From contig NC_013061.1 of assembly GCF_000023825.1 (NCBI RefSeq), forward strand, positions 3,472,001-3,536,000: a stretch of DNA of 64,000 nt, read 5' to 3'. The notes beneath the pieces were generated by a model. The model was not told where the DNA came from and did not search any database. It saw only the letters and a list, made by a program, of their open reading frames with translations. The translations under genes and the position numbers were made by a program. Shown piece by piece: positions 9,229 through 17,967 of this stretch (position 1 is the first letter of the stretch; every line of letters begins with the position of its first letter). This stretch comes from Pedobacter heparinus DSM 2366 (GTDB lineage Bacteria; Bacteroidota; Bacteroidia; Sphingobacteriales; Sphingobacteriaceae).

Positions 9229-10326
9229 TTAGTTGATTTCTATGATCTTATCGTTGCTGCCATTGCTGCTGCCTATGTATATTTTGCCGTCGGGCGACTG
9301 GCATATGGCCCTTAAGCGGCCAAATTCATTGACAAAAAAATCTTTGCTGCCCAATATTTTATCACCCGCCTCATTCAGTTTAAGCTGGGTAAATTTAGAG
9401 GCCTTTAAACTGAGCAGCAGCAATGAATTTTTAAACTGGGGAATCAGATCGGAATTGTAATAGGTTAATCCGGATGTGGCAATAGTAGGTGTCCAGGCCA
9501 TCAGCGGCTCTACCACATTGTTGGCGCTGCAAAAAGTCTGCTCGGCAGGTTTATCGCAAAAACCTTCCACATTTGGCCAGCCATAGTTACGGCCCTTCAG
9601 GATCAGGTTTACTTCATCATCATTGTTTGGCCCATGTTCCGATGCATAGAGCTTAGCGCCCACCTGCACCAGTCCCTGCGGATTGCGGTGCCCGTAAGTC
9701 CATATCCTGTTGTTCGCTATCGGATTATCCACAGGAATGCTGCCATCCATATTTACGCGTAATATTTTACCTGATAAAGAAGCGGTATTTTGCGCATTTG
9801 CAGCTTCACTGGCATCACCAGTGCTGATGAAAAGCTTTTGGTCATTGCTGATCAGCAACCTGGACCCGTTATGGATGGAGGATGCGGGGATAAGGTCGAG
9901 AATGGTTAATGGCGAGGTTAAGGCAGTACCCGAATAGGTATAGCGCACTACCTTTTCTTTATAGCCCGAAGCAGAATTGTAATTGTATACCACATATACC
10001 CATGGATTGGTGCTAAACTGTGGGTTTATAGCCATACCCAGCAGGCCACCTTCACCATTGGACACCACATCGGGCACATTCAGCAGCAGGCTCACTGCAC
10101 CTGTCTGCGGGTTAACGCGACTGATCTTACCAGCCCTTTCGGTGATCCACAACTGCTGATCGGGGCCATAAACCATTTCCCATACATGCGACAGGCCGGA
10201 ACTTACCGTTCTGGTCTTTAATTCCACATCGGGCAGCTGTTCGCCGTCAGGGGTATTGGATTTGTTCTTTTTACAGGCAAAAAAAGCCATTAAAAGGGCA
10301 AACATACTTATAGCGAGGATTTTCAT
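9229..10326 (-). CDS. PQQ-dependent sugar dehydrogenase (glucose/sorbosone type), lipoprotein
   Basis: Six-bladed propeller of the soluble glucose dehydrogenase family, expected to oxidise aldoses or sugar ketones with PQQ. A lipoprotein signal ends at FFAC, so it is membrane-anchored outside the cytoplasm. Family segments seen: HVWEMVYGPDQQLWITERAG, GGLLGMAINPQF, SIHNGSRLLISND (catalytic His region), YGHRNPQG and EHGPNNDDEVNLI. An upstream in-frame TTG at 10332 is possible, but the ATG at 10326 gives a better signal peptide. A TGGGTTACC motif like those near the sigma gene lies about 25 bases upstream. No PQQ synthesis genes are in the window. Confidence 0.85.
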   Translation of the reverse strand: MKILAISMFALLMAFFACKKNKSNTPDGEQLPDVELKTRTVSSGLSHVWEMVYGPDQQLWITERAGKISRVNPQTGAVSLLLNVPDVVSNGEGGLLGMAINPQFSTNPWVYVVYNYNSASGYKEKVVRYTYSGTALTSPLTILDLIPASSIHNGSRLLISNDQKLFISTGDASEAANAQNTASLSGKILRVNMDGSIPVDNPIANNRIWTYGHRNPQGLVQVGAKLYASEHGPNNDDEVNLILKGRNYGWPNVEGFCDKPAEQTFCSANNVVEPLMAWTPTIATSGLTYYNSDLIPQFKNSLLLLSLKASKFTQLKLNEAGDKILGSKDFFVNEFGRLRAICQSPDGKIYIGSSNGSNDKIIEIN

Positions 10327-10350
10327 GAGCAATGGATTTGATGAATAAAT

Positions 10351-10359
10351 TGGGTTACC
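10351..10359. promoter_or_regulatory. TGGGTTACC motif upstream of the sugar dehydrogenase
   Basis: A 9-base match to the motif repeated in the 24.4-24.95 kb region. On the dehydrogenase coding strand it reads GGTAACCCA, the opposite orientation to the copies near the sigma gene, so relevance is uncertain. Confidence 0.25.
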
Positions 10360-10389
10360 TTAAATATAACACACTCATTTTAAATATGT

Positions 10390-12768
10390 TTAATTAAAAT
10401 AAACATAAGTAATCCCATCGCCACCCCTGTCGGCATGCTCATCCTCTACCCTGTTCACCTGGCTGTACTTTTTCAGGTAATCCCTGATCAGCTTTCTCAA
10501 AATACCATCCCCCTTACCATGGATGAGCTTTACAAAAGGAAAACCAAGCATAATGGATTTGTCCAGGTACTTTTCTACCTCGTGCAAAGCATTTTCACCC
10601 CGCATGCCCCTAAGGTCCAGTTCGGCATTAAAATTACTGATGGCCTCAGCAACGCTGCCGGTATAAGAATTCCGCTGTGCGGCTTTTTTAGCCTCCCTGT
10701 TGCTGATCTTAAATACCCTGTTCTTTTTGAGCACCGAACGCAGGTCGCCCAGCGCAAGCACCAGGTTGTCCCTGTTGATCTCCAGTACCTGGCCTGTGGT
10801 TTCACTGTCCTTCAGCTGCACCCAATCGCCTACTTCTATTGGTGTATTTAAGTTTAAAGGGCTAACCGGCTCGGGCTTTTTGTCTTCCCGTACCTGGTTT
10901 TGCACCAGCACCTGTTGCAGGTTTTGCCGCAGCTGTTTGGTTACCGCTTTATCGGCCTGCTTTTCCTTAATTTCGGCAATGGTATTTTCAACCAGCTTAT
11001 TGGCATTTTTAATGATGTTCTGTGCTTCCAGCTTGGCCTCTTTGATCAGTATCTTTTTATTGTCGTCCAGAAAAGCCTTCAGCTTTTCATTCTCGGCCAC
11101 CAGGTTTTTTACCTTGTTCTGCTGGTTAGATAAATTCAGTTTGGTATCGTAGATCTGTTTTTTCTCGCGTTCCAGGTCTACCAGCAAACTGTCTATCCTG
11201 TTCTGGTTGGTGCCTGTTTTGGCCCTTGCCAAATCCAGCACTTCCTTTTGCAGGCCTATATTCTGGGCTATCTCAAAAGCATAAGAACTACCGGGCTTGC
11301 CAATCTCCAATATATACAGGGGCTTCATCCGGTCGTTGTCAAACAACATAGAGGCATTTTCCAGTCCGGGTGTATTGCCAGCAAACAACTTTAAATTGGA
11401 ATAGTGGGTAGTGATTACCCCCCTTGCCTTTTTATTGTTCAGCACTTCCAGCACCGCCTCGGCCATTGGTCCGCCAAACTGCGGATCAGTACCTGTACCA
11501 AACTCATCGATCAGTACCAGCGATTTTGGTGTGGCATGGGCCACAAAATAGCGCATTTTGGTTAAATGAGCACTGTAGGTACTCAAATCACTTTCTATCG
11601 ACTGGTCGTCACCAATATCTGCAAATATATTGTCGAATATTCCTACCTCACTGGATTCATGAACGGGGATCAGTAAGCCCGACTGTACCATTAACTGCAA
11701 CAGGCCCACCGTTTTCATGCATACCGATTTACCTCCGGCATTGGGGCCGGATACCAGTACAATTCTCAGTTCCTCGTTGATGTGGATGTTCAAAGGCACC
11801 ACCGTTTTTTTGTCTTCCTTAAAGGAAAGATACAATAAAGGGTGCCTGGCATTGACCAGCCTGGTTTTTGCCGCATTGATCAGTACCGGCATATCGGCCT
11901 CTACATCAATGGCAAACAAGGCTTTTGCCCTTACAAAATCAAGTTTCGTTAAAAAACCATGGTACGACAGCAGCAAAGGTGTATAAGGCCTCAGTTCAGT
12001 GGTCAGCGCAATCAGTATCCTGATGATCTCCCTGCGCTTGTCAAACTCCAGGTCCCTGAGCTTATTGTTTAAGGTAAAAACCTCTTCCGGTTCAATGTAA
12101 ACCGTTTGTCCGCTTGCCGATTCGTCGTGTACAAAGCCTTTTAGCTTACGCTTGTTTTCGGCCAGCACAGGGATACACATCCTGCCATCGCGGATGGTCA
12201 GACTGCCATCGGCCACCCAGTTGTTGCTTACCGCCTGCTTATAGATCGAGTCCATCCGCTTACGCACATCCTGTTCTGCTTTGGCAATATCGCCAATAAT
12301 GTTTTGCAGTGCCGGCGAAGCATTTGGTTTTATTTTACCCTTTGGGTCAAGTACGGTTTCAATCTTTTTAAGGATATTTTTTTCTACCGGAAGGTGTTCA
12401 AACAAAGCTTCCAGATTGGGATAAACAGCGGCACGTTCTTCAAAGAAGCGCAATACCGAAAACACCGTTTGCAAAGAGGCGTACATCTGGTGCAGCTCTT
12501 CTTCTACCAGGTAAGTGCCTTCTACCCTGATCTTATCGGCCAGACTTTTAATGTCAAAAAAGGTACTGATCTGCAAAGGTTCCTGGTTTTCAAGAATACT
12601 TTTGAACTCCTGCGTTTGCCGCAAAAATTTGTTGATCTGGTCAAACTTGGCCATCACCTGCATTTTTGCCACCATTTGCTGCCCCATCGGGCTTAAACAA
12701 TGTTTGTGGATAAGCTGTTTTACCTCATTAAAACCCAAACGCTCCAAACAATTCTCCGGATATAACAT
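10390..12768 (-). CDS. mutS2: MutS2-family ATPase with Smr nuclease domain
   Basis: MutS-like ATPase without the mismatch-recognition domains. Family members act on branched DNA in recombination control and, in some bacteria, on collided ribosomes. Walker A GPNAGGKS is at residues 341-348 and Walker B LVLIDEFG at 417-424. A long charged coiled coil follows at about 520-620. The C-terminal Smr domain carries LDLRGMRGENAL and IHGKGDGILR. All domains are intact and the length (792) is normal. The gene starts 2 bases after the DUF4296 lipoprotein stop, so the two share a transcript. Confidence 0.95.
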   Translation of the reverse strand: MLYPENCLERLGFNEVKQLIHKHCLSPMGQQMVAKMQVMAKFDQINKFLRQTQEFKSILENQEPLQISTFFDIKSLADKIRVEGTYLVEEELHQMYASLQTVFSVLRFFEERAAVYPNLEALFEHLPVEKNILKKIETVLDPKGKIKPNASPALQNIIGDIAKAEQDVRKRMDSIYKQAVSNNWVADGSLTIRDGRMCIPVLAENKRKLKGFVHDESASGQTVYIEPEEVFTLNNKLRDLEFDKRREIIRILIALTTELRPYTPLLLSYHGFLTKLDFVRAKALFAIDVEADMPVLINAAKTRLVNARHPLLYLSFKEDKKTVVPLNIHINEELRIVLVSGPNAGGKSVCMKTVGLLQLMVQSGLLIPVHESSEVGIFDNIFADIGDDQSIESDLSTYSAHLTKMRYFVAHATPKSLVLIDEFGTGTDPQFGGPMAEAVLEVLNNKKARGVITTHYSNLKLFAGNTPGLENASMLFDNDRMKPLYILEIGKPGSSYAFEIAQNIGLQKEVLDLARAKTGTNQNRIDSLLVDLEREKKQIYDTKLNLSNQQNKVKNLVAENEKLKAFLDDNKKILIKEAKLEAQNIIKNANKLVENTIAEIKEKQADKAVTKQLRQNLQQVLVQNQVREDKKPEPVSPLNLNTPIEVGDWVQLKDSETTGQVLEINRDNLVLALGDLRSVLKKNRVFKISNREAKKAAQRNSYTGSVAEAISNFNAELDLRGMRGENALHEVEKYLDKSIMLGFPFVKLIHGKGDGILRKLIRDYLKKYSQVNRVEDEHADRGGDGITYVYFN

Positions 12769-12770
12769 AC

Positions 12771-13298
12771 TTATTTTAAATCTTTTGGCCCCTTGTAGCC
12801 CATCTTTAATTTGATCACCTCCCTGCTTTCAACCGGCAAATCGCGGCTCCTGGCAGAATCTCTTAACAAAAAGTTGGCCCAAAAAAGAGAATCTGCCTTT
12901 CTTGTAGAGTCCTGCAATGCCTTTCGTCTTATCTTTAATACCTCATTTGCATTCAGCAGTGAATCGGCTTTTTCAATGACATTCATTTCTTTTTTCAGCT
13001 CGCCCACTACCTTACCGTAAATTGCGCTTAAGACTTTAGGATCATCGTAATAATAGGCCATACTGCGACTGTACAATGCCGAGTCTATATTGTATTTTTT
13101 ATAAATCCCCTTGTAATAGGCGGCTGCAATCATTTTGGCCGAATCGGGGCGGCCCACATTGTTAACAACTGCATCTGTCAGATGGATATCGTGCAATACC
13201 ATAGCCATCTCATCCGGCTGTATGATATCCTTGGGTATACCCGGTTTACAGCCAGAAACAGAAAAAATAACAACTATGCTATACAGAATTTTCCTCAT
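12771..13298 (-). CDS. DUF4296 lipoprotein
   Basis: A 175-residue lipoprotein of the Bacteroidota DUF4296 family, function unknown. The signal ends in VSGC. The family pattern is then clear: IIQPDEMAMVLHDIHLTDAVV, followed by YYKGIYKKYNIDSALYSRSMAYY and a helical region with a charged C-terminus. It precedes mutS2 by 2 bases and is divergent from the YggS gene. The promoter region is described separately. Confidence 0.85.
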   Translation of the reverse strand: MRKILYSIVVIFSVSGCKPGIPKDIIQPDEMAMVLHDIHLTDAVVNNVGRPDSAKMIAAAYYKGIYKKYNIDSALYSRSMAYYYDDPKVLSAIYGKVVGELKKEMNVIEKADSLLNANEVLKIRRKALQDSTRKADSLFWANFLLRDSARSRDLPVESREVIKLKMGYKGPKDLK

Positions 13299-13325
13299 TA
13301 TGTTAAAACATCATTATTTCTTAGA

Positions 13326-13357
13326 CAAAGTTCGCTAAGGTTATTAATTTTACCAAA
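13326..13357 (-). promoter_or_regulatory. Promoter of the DUF4296-mutS2 operon
   Basis: On the minus strand TTTG (13357-13354) and GAACTTTG (13333-13326) are separated by 20 bases. This fits the Bacteroidota TTTG / TAnnTTTG arrangement with one mismatch. The -7 box ends 27 bases upstream of the DUF4296 ATG. Confidence 0.55.
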
Positions 13358-13368
13358 AATACTGATAA

Positions 13369-14058
13369 ATGAGTATAGCAGATAACTTATTAAAATATAA
13401 AAGCGAACTGGACCCGGCAGGTGTTAAATTAATTGCAGTTTCCAAGTACCAGGAAGCCGATGCAGTTTTAGAAGCCTATAATGCCGGACAAAGGATATTT
13501 GGAGAAAACATTGTACAGGAACTGGTTGATAAACAAGCTAAACTACCGCAGGATATTGAATGGCACCTGATCGGTCATTTGCAGACCAATAAGGTGAAAT
13601 ACATAGCACCATTTATCAGCCTGATCCAATCTGTTGACAGTTTAAAATTACTGGCCGAGATCAATAAGCAGGCGGCAAAAAACAAAAGGGTGATCGATTG
13701 CCTGCTGCAGATCTATATTGCAGATGAGGATACCAAGTTTGGGCTGGGCTTTGACGAAGCGATAGAACTGCTGCGTTCGGAAGAATTTGAAGCCATGAAA
13801 AACGTGCGCATTACCGGGGTAATGGGCATAGCCAGTAACCATGCTTTGGAAAAACAAACATCAGATGAGTTTCATGAACTTAAAGTGCTGTTTGACGGGA
13901 TTAAACTAAGCTTTTTTAGAAAGACTGCTCATTTTAAGGAGATTTCTATGGGCATGTCGGGCGATTATAAACTGGCCGTTGAACAGGGCAGCACCATGGT
14001 ACGCATAGGCAGCAGTATTTTTGGAAAAAGACGGATTAAACATTATACAGTAGAATGA
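13369..14058 (+). CDS. YggS-family PLP-binding protein
   Basis: Single-domain fold-type III protein that binds pyridoxal phosphate and helps PLP homeostasis; no catalytic reaction is established for the family. The PLP lysine is in KLIAVSKYQ (about residue 26). IFGENIVQEL, EWHLIGHLQTNKVKY and the phosphate-binding end (ISMGMSGDYKLAVEQGSTMVRIGSSIFG, seen in parts) are all present. Length 229 is standard. It opens a run of five tightly packed plus-strand genes; its stop overlaps the GNAT start as ATGA. Confidence 0.93.
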   Translation: MSIADNLLKYKSELDPAGVKLIAVSKYQEADAVLEAYNAGQRIFGENIVQELVDKQAKLPQDIEWHLIGHLQTNKVKYIAPFISLIQSVDSLKLLAEINKQAAKNKRVIDCLLQIYIADEDTKFGLGFDEAIELLRSEEFEAMKNVRITGVMGIASNHALEKQTSDEFHELKVLFDGIKLSFFRKTAHFKEISMGMSGDYKLAVEQGSTMVRIGSSIFGKRRIKHYTVE

Positions 14059-14531
14059 GCATAAATATAAGAGTAGCAGTAAAAGAAGATTGTGCCAGAT
14101 TGCTGGAACTGGTAAATGAACTGGCCGTTTATGAAAAGGCACCGGAAGAAGTAACCGTAACACTGGACGAATTTATTGATGCGGGTTTTGGCAAAACCAA
14201 GGTTTGGGACGCTTTTATAGCAGAAGAAGATGGCTTTATTGCAGGGTTTGCCATTTATTATACGCGGTATTCGACCTGGAAAGGCCGCCGCCTGTACCTG
14301 GAAGATTTTATTGTAACAGAAGCCTACAGGGGCAAAGGGATCGGAAAACTGCTTTTTGAAGCCGTCATTAAAGAGGCCGGAGAAAAGGGCTTTAAAGGCA
14401 TGAGCTGGCAGGTGCTGGACTGGAACCAGCCGGCCATTAATTTTTACAATAAATACAATGCACAGCTTGAAGCAGGTTGGTTAAATGCCGCTTTTTCGAC
14501 AGAAAAATTGGCCGAACTGCAAAATACATGA
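14055..14531 (+). CDS. GNAT-family N-acetyltransferase
   Basis: Acetyl-CoA dependent acyltransferase of 158 residues. The N-terminal IRVAVKEDCARLLELVNELA and the LYLEDFIVTEAYRGKGIGKLL acetyl-CoA-binding motif (Q/RxxGxG/A form RGKGIGK) resemble the spermidine/diamine acetyltransferase subgroup, as does the WQVLDWNQPAINFYNKYNA end. The true acceptor cannot be deduced. It overlaps both neighbours by four bases (ATGA), so translation is probably coupled. Confidence 0.87.
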   Translation: MSINIRVAVKEDCARLLELVNELAVYEKAPEEVTVTLDEFIDAGFGKTKVWDAFIAEEDGFIAGFAIYYTRYSTWKGRRLYLEDFIVTEAYRGKGIGKLLFEAVIKEAGEKGFKGMSWQVLDWNQPAINFYNKYNAQLEAGWLNAAFSTEKLAELQNT

Positions 14532-15346
14532 AACATATGCCAATGAAAAAACTATATATATTGCTGGTGGCGGCCAGTTTTGCGGCATGCCAGAGCGAAC
14601 AAAAAGCTGGCAGCAATACAGATTCGACCATCATTGCCGCTGCAGAACAGCTCTCTTTTAAGTACGACTCCGTAAAAGTTTACAGTCAGCACCCCATCAG
14701 CAGCGAAAATGTAAAGGACACTACAAAAGCAGTGCTCTCTTACCCTGTATTTGCCGATCAGAAAATAAACCAGTTTATTGAACAAAAAGTAATGAACTCC
14801 GCCAATGAAGGTGAACATTACAGTTCTTATCAGGATTTTAGTGAAGCCTTTGTGAAGAACTTTGATGATTTCAGTAAGGAAAACAAGGATTATGCACAAA
14901 CCTGGTTTATGAATGGCAAGGTAGAAGTTGCTGCCCGGCAGCCCCGTTACCTGTCCTTTTTATACACCTTTATCAATTACGAAGGCGGGGCACATCCCAA
15001 CACTGTTTTTACCTACCTGAACTATGATCCGGTAAGTCACCAGGAAATTGTGCTCGACACGCTGATCAAGCCCGGAAGTATGCCCGCTTTAACGGCAGTA
15101 GCAGAAAAGATCTTCAGAAAAAATGAAAAGATTCCGCCCTCAGCAAGCCTGAAAGACAATTATTTTTTTGAAAACGATAAGTTCAGTCTGAACCAGAATT
15201 TCACCATCACCAAAGAAGGATTAAAGTTTCTTTACAATCCGTACGAGATCAAAGCCTATGCTTATGGCACAACTGAACTGCTGATCCCCTTTGCCGAACT
15301 GAAAGAAATTGCAAGACCCAACAGCTTATTAAACCCTAGAGATTAA
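14528..15346 (+). CDS. Lipoprotein with DUF4163/DUF3298 domains
   Basis: A 272-residue lipoprotein (signal ending FAAC after MKKLYILLVAAS). The C-terminal FINYEGGAHPNTVFTYLNYD stretch is characteristic of DUF3298; the domain before it resembles DUF4163, as in RsiV-like proteins. Here there is no anti-sigma segment, and the role is unknown. The start at 14528 overlaps the GNAT stop as ATGA; Met codons at 14537 and 14543 are alternatives, the last giving the cleanest signal peptide. It lies 3 bases before the aspartate kinase gene. Confidence 0.8.
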   Translation: MKHMPMKKLYILLVAASFAACQSEQKAGSNTDSTIIAAAEQLSFKYDSVKVYSQHPISSENVKDTTKAVLSYPVFADQKINQFIEQKVMNSANEGEHYSSYQDFSEAFVKNFDDFSKENKDYAQTWFMNGKVEVAARQPRYLSFLYTFINYEGGAHPNTVFTYLNYDPVSHQEIVLDTLIKPGSMPALTAVAEKIFRKNEKIPPSASLKDNYFFENDKFSLNQNFTITKEGLKFLYNPYEIKAYAYGTTELLIPFAELKEIARPNSLLNPRD

Positions 15347-15349
15347 CAG

Positions 15350-16624
15350 ATGAAAGTATTTAAATTTGGTGGCGCATCTGTAAAAGATGCCGAAGGAATA
15401 AAAAACGTTTCATCTATTATCAACAGTCATAGCGGCAATGAACTGCTGGTGGTGGTTTCTGCCATGGGCAAAATAACCAACCAGCTGGAAGACCTGTACA
15501 GGGCATATCTGAATGGCCAGGACGACATGCAGCAAATATTTGAAAACATTAAACTGTATCATTTCAATGTGCTGCACCAATTGTTTGCCGACCATAACCA
15601 TCCGGTATATGACGAGGTGATGAACACCTTTGTAGAAATAGACTGGCTGATTGAAGAAGAACCCGATGATGCGGCCGATTACATTTACGACCAGATCGTA
15701 TCTATCGGCGAGATTGTCTCTTCTAAAATACTGGCCGCATGGCTGGCCACCTTACGCAGTGATGTAAAATGGCTGGATGCCCGCAACTATGTGCATACCG
15801 ACAATACCTACCGCGAGGGATTGGTAAACTGGGACAAGACTGAAGCGGAGATCAGCAAGAACCTGGTGCCATTGCTGCAGCAAAACATAGCGGTTACCCA
15901 GGGTTTTATTGGCAGTACCAGTGAAAATTTTACCACTACGCTGGGCCGTGATGGCTCTGATTATTCGGCGGCCATATTTTCTGCCTGCTTAAATGCAACA
16001 TCACTTACCATATGGAAAGATGTACCGGGCGTATTAAATGCCGACCCAAAATGGTTTGATGAGACAGAAAGGATCCCGCAGCTTTCTTATCATGATGCAA
16101 TAGAGCTGGCCTATTATGGGGCAACCATTATCCATCCCAAGACCATCAAGCCTATCCAGAACAAAAGCATTCCTTTATACGTACGCTCTTTTTTGCATCC
16201 TGAAGCCGAGGGTACCGACATTACAGACCTGAAGAACCACCTGCCTGTCCCTTCCTTTATATTTAAGGTAAACCAGGCGCTGATCTCTATTTTTCCAAAA
16301 GATTTTTCTTTCATCATTGAAGAGAACCTGAGCGATATTTTCAGCCTTTTCCATAAACACCGGGTTAAAATCAATACCATGCTCAACTCGGCCATCAGTT
16401 TCTCCATCAGCTTTGACCATGATGCACTGAAACTGGAGCATTTAATGGCCGACCTGTCCAGGCACTATAAGGTAAAATACAATACCGGTGTAGAGCTGGT
16501 GACCATCAGGTATTACAACCAGGAAACCATAGATCGGGTTACGGTAAATAAAAACATACTTCTGGAAGTGAAAAGCAGGAATACCTGCCAGATTGTAATG
16601 CGCGACAAAGTAAAAACGGAATAA
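15350..16624 (+). CDS. lysC: Monofunctional aspartate kinase
   Basis: Phosphorylates aspartate, the first step to lysine, threonine, methionine and diaminopimelate. The catalytic N-terminus has KFGGASV (residues 4-10; most relatives have KFGGTSV). VSAMGKITNQL, TTLGRDGSDYSAA and WKDVPGVLNADPK follow. The C-terminal third (about 300-424) has the ACT-type regulatory fold, so feedback control by an amino acid is expected. The 424-residue length is that of monofunctional enzymes, with no homoserine dehydrogenase fused. It sits 3 bases after the lipoprotein gene and 8 bases before the methyltransferase. Confidence 0.93.
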   Translation: MKVFKFGGASVKDAEGIKNVSSIINSHSGNELLVVVSAMGKITNQLEDLYRAYLNGQDDMQQIFENIKLYHFNVLHQLFADHNHPVYDEVMNTFVEIDWLIEEEPDDAADYIYDQIVSIGEIVSSKILAAWLATLRSDVKWLDARNYVHTDNTYREGLVNWDKTEAEISKNLVPLLQQNIAVTQGFIGSTSENFTTTLGRDGSDYSAAIFSACLNATSLTIWKDVPGVLNADPKWFDETERIPQLSYHDAIELAYYGATIIHPKTIKPIQNKSIPLYVRSFLHPEAEGTDITDLKNHLPVPSFIFKVNQALISIFPKDFSFIIEENLSDIFSLFHKHRVKINTMLNSAISFSISFDHDALKLEHLMADLSRHYKVKYNTGVELVTIRYYNQETIDRVTVNKNILLEVKSRNTCQIVMRDKVKTE

Positions 16625-16632
16625 ACAGGCTA

Positions 16633-17817
16633 TTGAACAAGCACATTTTAGATAAAGCCGTTCAGGAATACATCAGCAAACACCTAACTGAGGATGTACA
16701 TAAAATGGCTATGGCCAAAAGTCCCTTTAAGGAAGTGGATGCCCGGGAACTGGCCGGGCAGATTGCCGCAAAAAACAAATCCTTTAAAAAATTACCTTCC
16801 TGGTACAGGCAGGAGGGCATTTATTACCCCCCAGTCCTTTCTGTTGAACAATGTTCTTCTGAAACTACAGCTGCTTATAAAGCGGGACTGGCGGTTGGCG
16901 ATAACCTGATTGACCTTACCGGGGGTTTTGGGGTAGACAGCTGTTATTTTGCCAGGGTACTGAAAACGGTAACCCATTGCGAGATCAATACTGAACTGTC
17001 TGAAATAGCGGCACACAATGCCCAGGTACTGGGACTGACGAACATACAGTTTCTGGCCATCGATGGCATTGCATTTCTTAAAACCAGTGGAAAGCCATAC
17101 GATTCCATTTATATCGATCCTGCCAGAAGAAGCACAGCCGGAAAAGTTTTTATGCTGAAGGACTGTACACCCAATGTGGTGGAACACCTGGATTTACTGC
17201 TGTCCTGCGCTCAACGCATTATTGTTAAAACCGCTCCCCTGCTTGACCTTACTGCCGGTTTAAAGGAACTCAAAAACGTAGCAGAAATTCACATCGTAAG
17301 TCTGCGGAATGAACTGAAGGAATTGCTTTGGGTGATGGAAAAAAAAGCCACGCCGCCGGTTAAAATTGTTTGCCGCATGCTGAACGGGCCCCATAAAGGT
17401 TTCAGTTTTTACAGGGGGGATGAAGAAAGCAGCCATGCACAGCTGCTTGCGGGAAATCCGTCGGGCTATCTGTACGAGCCCGATGTTGCCTTGCTGAAAA
17501 GCGGGGCCTTTAACCTGATCGCACAGGCCTATGGCCTGAAAAAATTAGATACCCAAACCCAGCTTTATACTTGCGAACTGGTAAATGACCGTTTCCCGGG
17601 AAGGATATTTAAGATCAACCGCTGCATCAGTCCGGGCGAGCTCAAAAAAGAAAAGCAGCTGTACGGAAATGTCATCGTCAGAAATTACCGGGACAAGGCC
17701 GAAAACCTGGTCAAAAAGTATAAGATCAAAGCCGACAATGAGCAGTTCCTTATTTTTACCCGCAGCAAGAGCGAAGGTTATGTGGTCATTGATGCCAGCA
17801 TTGTACAACATTATTAG
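16633..17817 (+). CDS. Class I SAM-dependent methyltransferase with THUMP-like C-terminus
   Basis: Predicted nucleic-acid methyltransferase of a family common in Bacteroidota. The SAM-binding loop LIDLTGGFGVDSCYF is near residues 93-107. The acidic CEINTELSEIAAHNAQ follows, and IYIDPARR acts as motif IV. The C-terminal 110 residues resemble the THUMP-like domain found with such enzymes. The start is probably TTG at 16633, with AGG six bases upstream; no ATG is available before residue 25, and that would remove a conserved-looking helix. Target RNA or DNA unknown. Confidence 0.82.
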   Translation: MNKHILDKAVQEYISKHLTEDVHKMAMAKSPFKEVDARELAGQIAAKNKSFKKLPSWYRQEGIYYPPVLSVEQCSSETTAAYKAGLAVGDNLIDLTGGFGVDSCYFARVLKTVTHCEINTELSEIAAHNAQVLGLTNIQFLAIDGIAFLKTSGKPYDSIYIDPARRSTAGKVFMLKDCTPNVVEHLDLLLSCAQRIIVKTAPLLDLTAGLKELKNVAEIHIVSLRNELKELLWVMEKKATPPVKIVCRMLNGPHKGFSFYRGDEESSHAQLLAGNPSGYLYEPDVALLKSGAFNLIAQAYGLKKLDTQTQLYTCELVNDRFPGRIFKINRCISPGELKKEKQLYGNVIVRNYRDKAENLVKKYKIKADNEQFLIFTRSKSEGYVVIDASIVQHY

Positions 17818-17913
17818 TCGGCCAAAACCAGGATCTCCCCTACTTTTAATCAACAAAAGCTTTGCAACACCATTTTTTAACATTCTTTAACAAACTTTAA
17901 CACTTGCAAAGAA

Positions 17914-17941
17914 TTGTATCCTAATGATTTAATTATTTTTG
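17914..17941 (+). promoter_or_regulatory. Promoter of the DUF2723 gene
   Basis: TTG at 17914-17916 and TATTTTTG at 17934-17941 are separated by 17 bases and match the Bacteroidota -33/-7 elements. The box ends 26 bases before the ATG. Confidence 0.6.
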
Positions 17942-17960
17942 ATTAACCCTAAATCAAAAA
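17936..17960. promoter_or_regulatory. Dyad over the DUF2723 promoter start region
   Basis: A perfect 9-bp inverted repeat (TTTTTGATT / AATCAAAAA) with a 7-base spacer. It begins inside the -7 box and spans the expected transcription start. It could be an operator or a 5' mRNA hairpin. Confidence 0.4.
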
Positions 17961-17967
17961 TCAAATC

